In this document: piece by piece, positions 62,426 to 64,000 of the stretch | Numbering within the stretch: the stretch's first letter is position 1 | How the letters are laid out: each line of letters starts with the position of its first letter | Source: DASRHK01 sp963776465 | GTDB taxonomy: Bacteria; Pseudomonadota; Gammaproteobacteria; Nevskiales; Nevskiaceae | DNA: 64,000 nt | Assembly (NCBI GenBank): GCA_963776465.1 | Contig: CAVZMV010000002.1 | Coordinates: 558,001 to 622,000, forward strand | Direction of reading: 5' to 3' | Program-made: the position numbers and the translations under genes | The notes under the pieces: generated by a model | What the model was told of the DNA's origin: nothing | The model's input: the letters and a program-made list of their open reading frames with translations, nothing else | Databases searched by the model: none

Positions 62426-62806
62426 ATGGAGCACACGCGCGCAGTCGACGTCATCAAATCCCTCGCCGCCGGAATCGACCCGTTCACGGGCGAAGTCTTC
62501 CAGGCCGGCAGCACCCTGCAGAACCCGGAAGTGGTGCGGGCCCTGTTCATCGCCGTGGCGGCGATGGAAGGAAAATCGGTCAAGGCGGAAAAGCCGGGCA
62601 GGCCCCGGGATCCGGCGCAGCCGTCGGCGGCGGGCAAGGCCTGGTCGCCGGATGAGGAGGCGCAGCTGGCCACCGAGTTCGACGGCGGCCTGTCGGAGAA
62701 AGACCTCGCCGCCAAGCATCAGCGCACGCTCGGCGCGATCCGCTACCGGCTGGTGAAGCTCGGCCGGCTCGACCCAGCGTCGTACCAGGGTCGCGTCCGC
62801 CAGTAG
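62426..62806 (+). CDS. Small SOS-controlled helix-turn-helix protein
   Basis: 126-residue protein preceded by an ideal AGGAGGA and a LexA box 22 bases upstream. The N-terminal half (EHTRAVDVIKSLAAGIDP, NPEVVRALFIAVAAME) is probably helical. A Pro/Ala/Lys linker leads to a Myb/SANT-like C-terminal domain: WSPDEEAQLATEFDGGLSEK then RTLGAIRYRLVKLGRL, typical of small DNA-binding modules. It directly abuts lexA (TAG followed by ATG). Because it is the first SOS-induced gene of an imu-type mutagenesis operon, a role in DNA repair or regulation is likely, but it is not a known ImuA/B or DnaE2 component. Confidence 0.8.
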   Translation: MEHTRAVDVIKSLAAGIDPFTGEVFQAGSTLQNPEVVRALFIAVAAMEGKSVKAEKPGRPRDPAQPSAAGKAWSPDEEAQLATEFDGGLSEKDLAAKHQRTLGAIRYRLVKLGRLDPASYQGRVRQ

Positions 62807-63427
62807 ATGGAGCCGCTCACTCCACGGCAGACGGAAGTGCTCGAGTACATCCGTCGCCACCTGAACCTGCACGGTGCGCCGCCCACGCGCGCAGAGATCG
62901 TCGAGGCGTTCGGCTTCCGTTCGCCGACCGCGGCCGAGGATCATCTGCGCGCGCTGGCGCGCAAGGGCGCCATCCGCCTGCTGCCCGGCTCGGCGCGCGG
63001 CATCCGCCTGGAAGACGCCGCCAACGACGCGCTCGGCTTGCCGCTGGTGGGCCGGGTCGCTGCCGGCGCGCCGATCCTGTCGGATCCGAATTTCGAAGCA
63101 CGCGTTCCAGTACCGGCAGAGATGTTCCGGCCCCGCGCCGATTTTTTCCTGCGCGTGCGCGGCGAATCCATGCGCGATGCCGGCATCCTCGACGGGGATC
63201 TGCTGGCGGTGCACCGGCAGCCGACGGCCGAGAACGGGCAGATCGTGGTCGCGCGCATGGGCGAAGAGATCACGGTGAAGCGGCTGCGTCGCGAGGGTCA
63301 CGTCGTGCGCCTGCTGCCGGCTAATCCCGACTTCGCGCCGATCCGCGTGGACCTGTCGCGCCAGGAGCTGGTGATCGAGGGCCTGGCCGTGGGCCTGATC
63401 CGCAAAGATGGCATCGGCCGCTTATGA
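62807..63427 (+). CDS. lexA: SOS repressor LexA
   Basis: 206-residue repressor. N-terminal winged helix-turn-helix (~1-70, LTPRQTEVLEYIRRHLN, PTRAEIVEAFGFRSPTAAEDH). Self-cleavage site A86-G87 in RVAAGAPI; catalytic S121 in RGESMRDAGI and K158 in ITVKRLRRE. All residues needed for RecA-stimulated cleavage are present. Its place inside the imu-type operon, second after the small HTH gene, makes it autoregulated by the SOS box at 62389. Its stop overlaps the imuA start as ATGA. Confidence 0.96.
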   Translation: MEPLTPRQTEVLEYIRRHLNLHGAPPTRAEIVEAFGFRSPTAAEDHLRALARKGAIRLLPGSARGIRLEDAANDALGLPLVGRVAAGAPILSDPNFEARVPVPAEMFRPRADFFLRVRGESMRDAGILDGDLLAVHRQPTAENGQIVVARMGEEITVKRLRREGHVVRLLPANPDFAPIRVDLSRQELVIEGLAVGLIRKDGIGRL

Positions 63428-64000
63428 CGCGGGGATTTTCGCCGCAGCTCGCCGAGCTGCTGGACGGTGGCCGTCTCTGGCGCGGCGGCCAGCTGGCGAC
63501 GGTGCGGGCCGAGCCGACCGGCTTTGCCACGCTCGACCGGCAGCTTCCGGGCGGTGGCTGGCCACTGGGGGCGTTGAGCGAAATCCTGCATGAACGTCCC
63601 GGTGCCGGCGAGCTCGGCATCGCGCTGCCGCTGCTGGCCCGGCTGACGCGCGCGGGGCGCTGGGCCGCATTCGTCGCACCCCCGTTCACGCCGTATGCGC
63701 CGGCCCTGGCGCACGCCGGCATCACGCTGTCGCGCGTGCTGGTCGTGGAGCCGCCCGAGCCGTCGCAGACGCTCTGGGCAGCAGAGCAGCTGTTGCGTGC
63801 CGGCGCCGGCGCGGTCCTCTCGTGGAGCCGGACGTCGGATCTGCAGGTGCTGCGGCGATTGCAGCTCGCCGCCGAAGCCTCGGACAACCTGGCGCTCTTG
63901 TATCGGCCCGCCAGCGCCAGCCGCGGCTTCTCGCCGACGGCGCTGCGCCTGCGCGTCTGGCGCGAGCGCGGTGCTGCGCAGGTCGAGATCCTGAAGTGTC
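63424..64000 (+). CDS. imuA: ImuA, translesion-synthesis accessory protein (3' end outside window)
   Basis: RecA-related, SulA-like accessory protein of the ImuA-ImuB-DnaE2 mutasome. 192 residues are visible and the frame runs off the window end with no stop, so the full protein (about 200-240 residues) is nearly complete. Seen: ATLDRQLPGGGWPLGALSEI, the RecA-like start region, then GLGELGIALPLLARLTR-type sequence (here GAGELGIALPLLARL), WAAFVAPPFTPYAPAL and the strand LVVEPPEPSQTLWAAEQLL. There is no complete Walker A, as is usual for ImuA. imuB and dnaE2 would be expected just beyond the window. Confidence 0.9.
   Translation, partial: MTRGFSPQLAELLDGGRLWRGGQLATVRAEPTGFATLDRQLPGGGWPLGALSEILHERPGAGELGIALPLLARLTRAGRWAAFVAPPFTPYAPALAHAGITLSRVLVVEPPEPSQTLWAAEQLLRAGAGAVLSWSRTSDLQVLRRLQLAAEASDNLALLYRPASASRGFSPTALRLRVWRERGAAQVEILKC

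Overview
This 64 kb window is high-GC, densely coding chromosomal DNA from a gammaproteobacterium, most likely of the Xanthomonadales/Nevskiales type. The reasons are the gene content (xanthomonadin/aryl-polyene genes with a FkbO/Hyg5-type chorismatase, an ImuA-type SOS operon, a tesA/ybbA-ybbP divergon, an ECF sigma factor paired with a Ser/Thr kinase), the coding bias, and the large number of translationally coupled start/stop overlaps (ATGA, GTGA, TTGA). This assignment is inference; no rRNA or tRNA gene is present to confirm it. No gene-free stretch exceeds 300 bases; the longest is 28158-28385 (228 bases). I see no CRISPR array, insertion sequence, prophage, integron or replication origin.

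Layout. 1-4.8 kb: the 3' end of glpK, then an ECF sigma factor coupled to a transmembrane Ser/Thr kinase with a WD40 ectodomain. 4.8-9.2 kb (minus): a large collagen-like/beta-roll surface protein with a self-cleaving S74 tail, and a DUF4394 lipoprotein, each followed by a terminator. 9.3-10.8 kb: mdh and a small secreted protein. 10.8-20.9 kb: block 1 of a xanthomonadin/aryl-polyene locus. A minus-strand operon (ACP, membrane protein, AMP ligase, hotdog, LpxL-like acyltransferase, ketosynthase, chain-length-factor-like ketosynthase, hotdog) diverges from a plus-strand operon (chorismatase, PlsC-like acyltransferase, ACP, hotdog, glycosyltransferase, thioesterase, LolA-like protein).

20.9-31.4 kb: a patatin/NTE phospholipase; a three-gene unit of a LuxR-type regulator, a heme-oxygenase-like diiron enzyme and a LuxI/FeeM-like acyltransferase; an OmpA protein; a RimK-like ATP-grasp ligase with a GNAT acetyltransferase; a YheT hydrolase; a glycosyltransferase; an esterase. 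31.4-40.0 kb (minus): typA, then a membrane operon of two acyltransferase-3 proteins, a lipoprotein, a spermidine-synthase-like membrane protein and a GT-C-like protein. 40.1-45.6 kb: a secreted subtilase, purT with a beta-barrel protein, pyruvate kinase and a glycerophosphodiesterase.

45.7-53.4 kb: block 2 of the pigment locus (MMPL exporter, methyltransferase, halogenase-like flavoprotein, DUF3261 lipoprotein, hotdog, ketoreductase, ketosynthase). 53.5-58.0 kb: small secreted proteins and the YbbP/YbbA transporter divergent from tesA. 58.1-62.4 kb: a membrane-lipid operon (COG2907 flavoprotein, DUF1365, Cfa-like methyltransferase, two small membrane proteins). 62.4-64.0 kb: a LexA-box-controlled operon (small helix-turn-helix protein, lexA, imuA) running off the window end.

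How it fits together. Blocks 1 and 2 jointly hold the whole set expected for a hydroxybenzoate-primed aryl polyene: starter synthesis and activation, two carriers, ketosynthases, ketoreductase, dehydratases, methyltransferase, possible halogenation, lipid transfer and export. They are about 25 kb apart, separated between LolA and the MMPL exporter, and a near-perfect 28-base inverted repeat sits just before block 2. Two block 1 genes, the first ACP and the chain-length-factor-like protein, look frameshifted. The LuxR/diiron/acyltransferase unit is the best candidate for an undescribed signalling or metabolite system.
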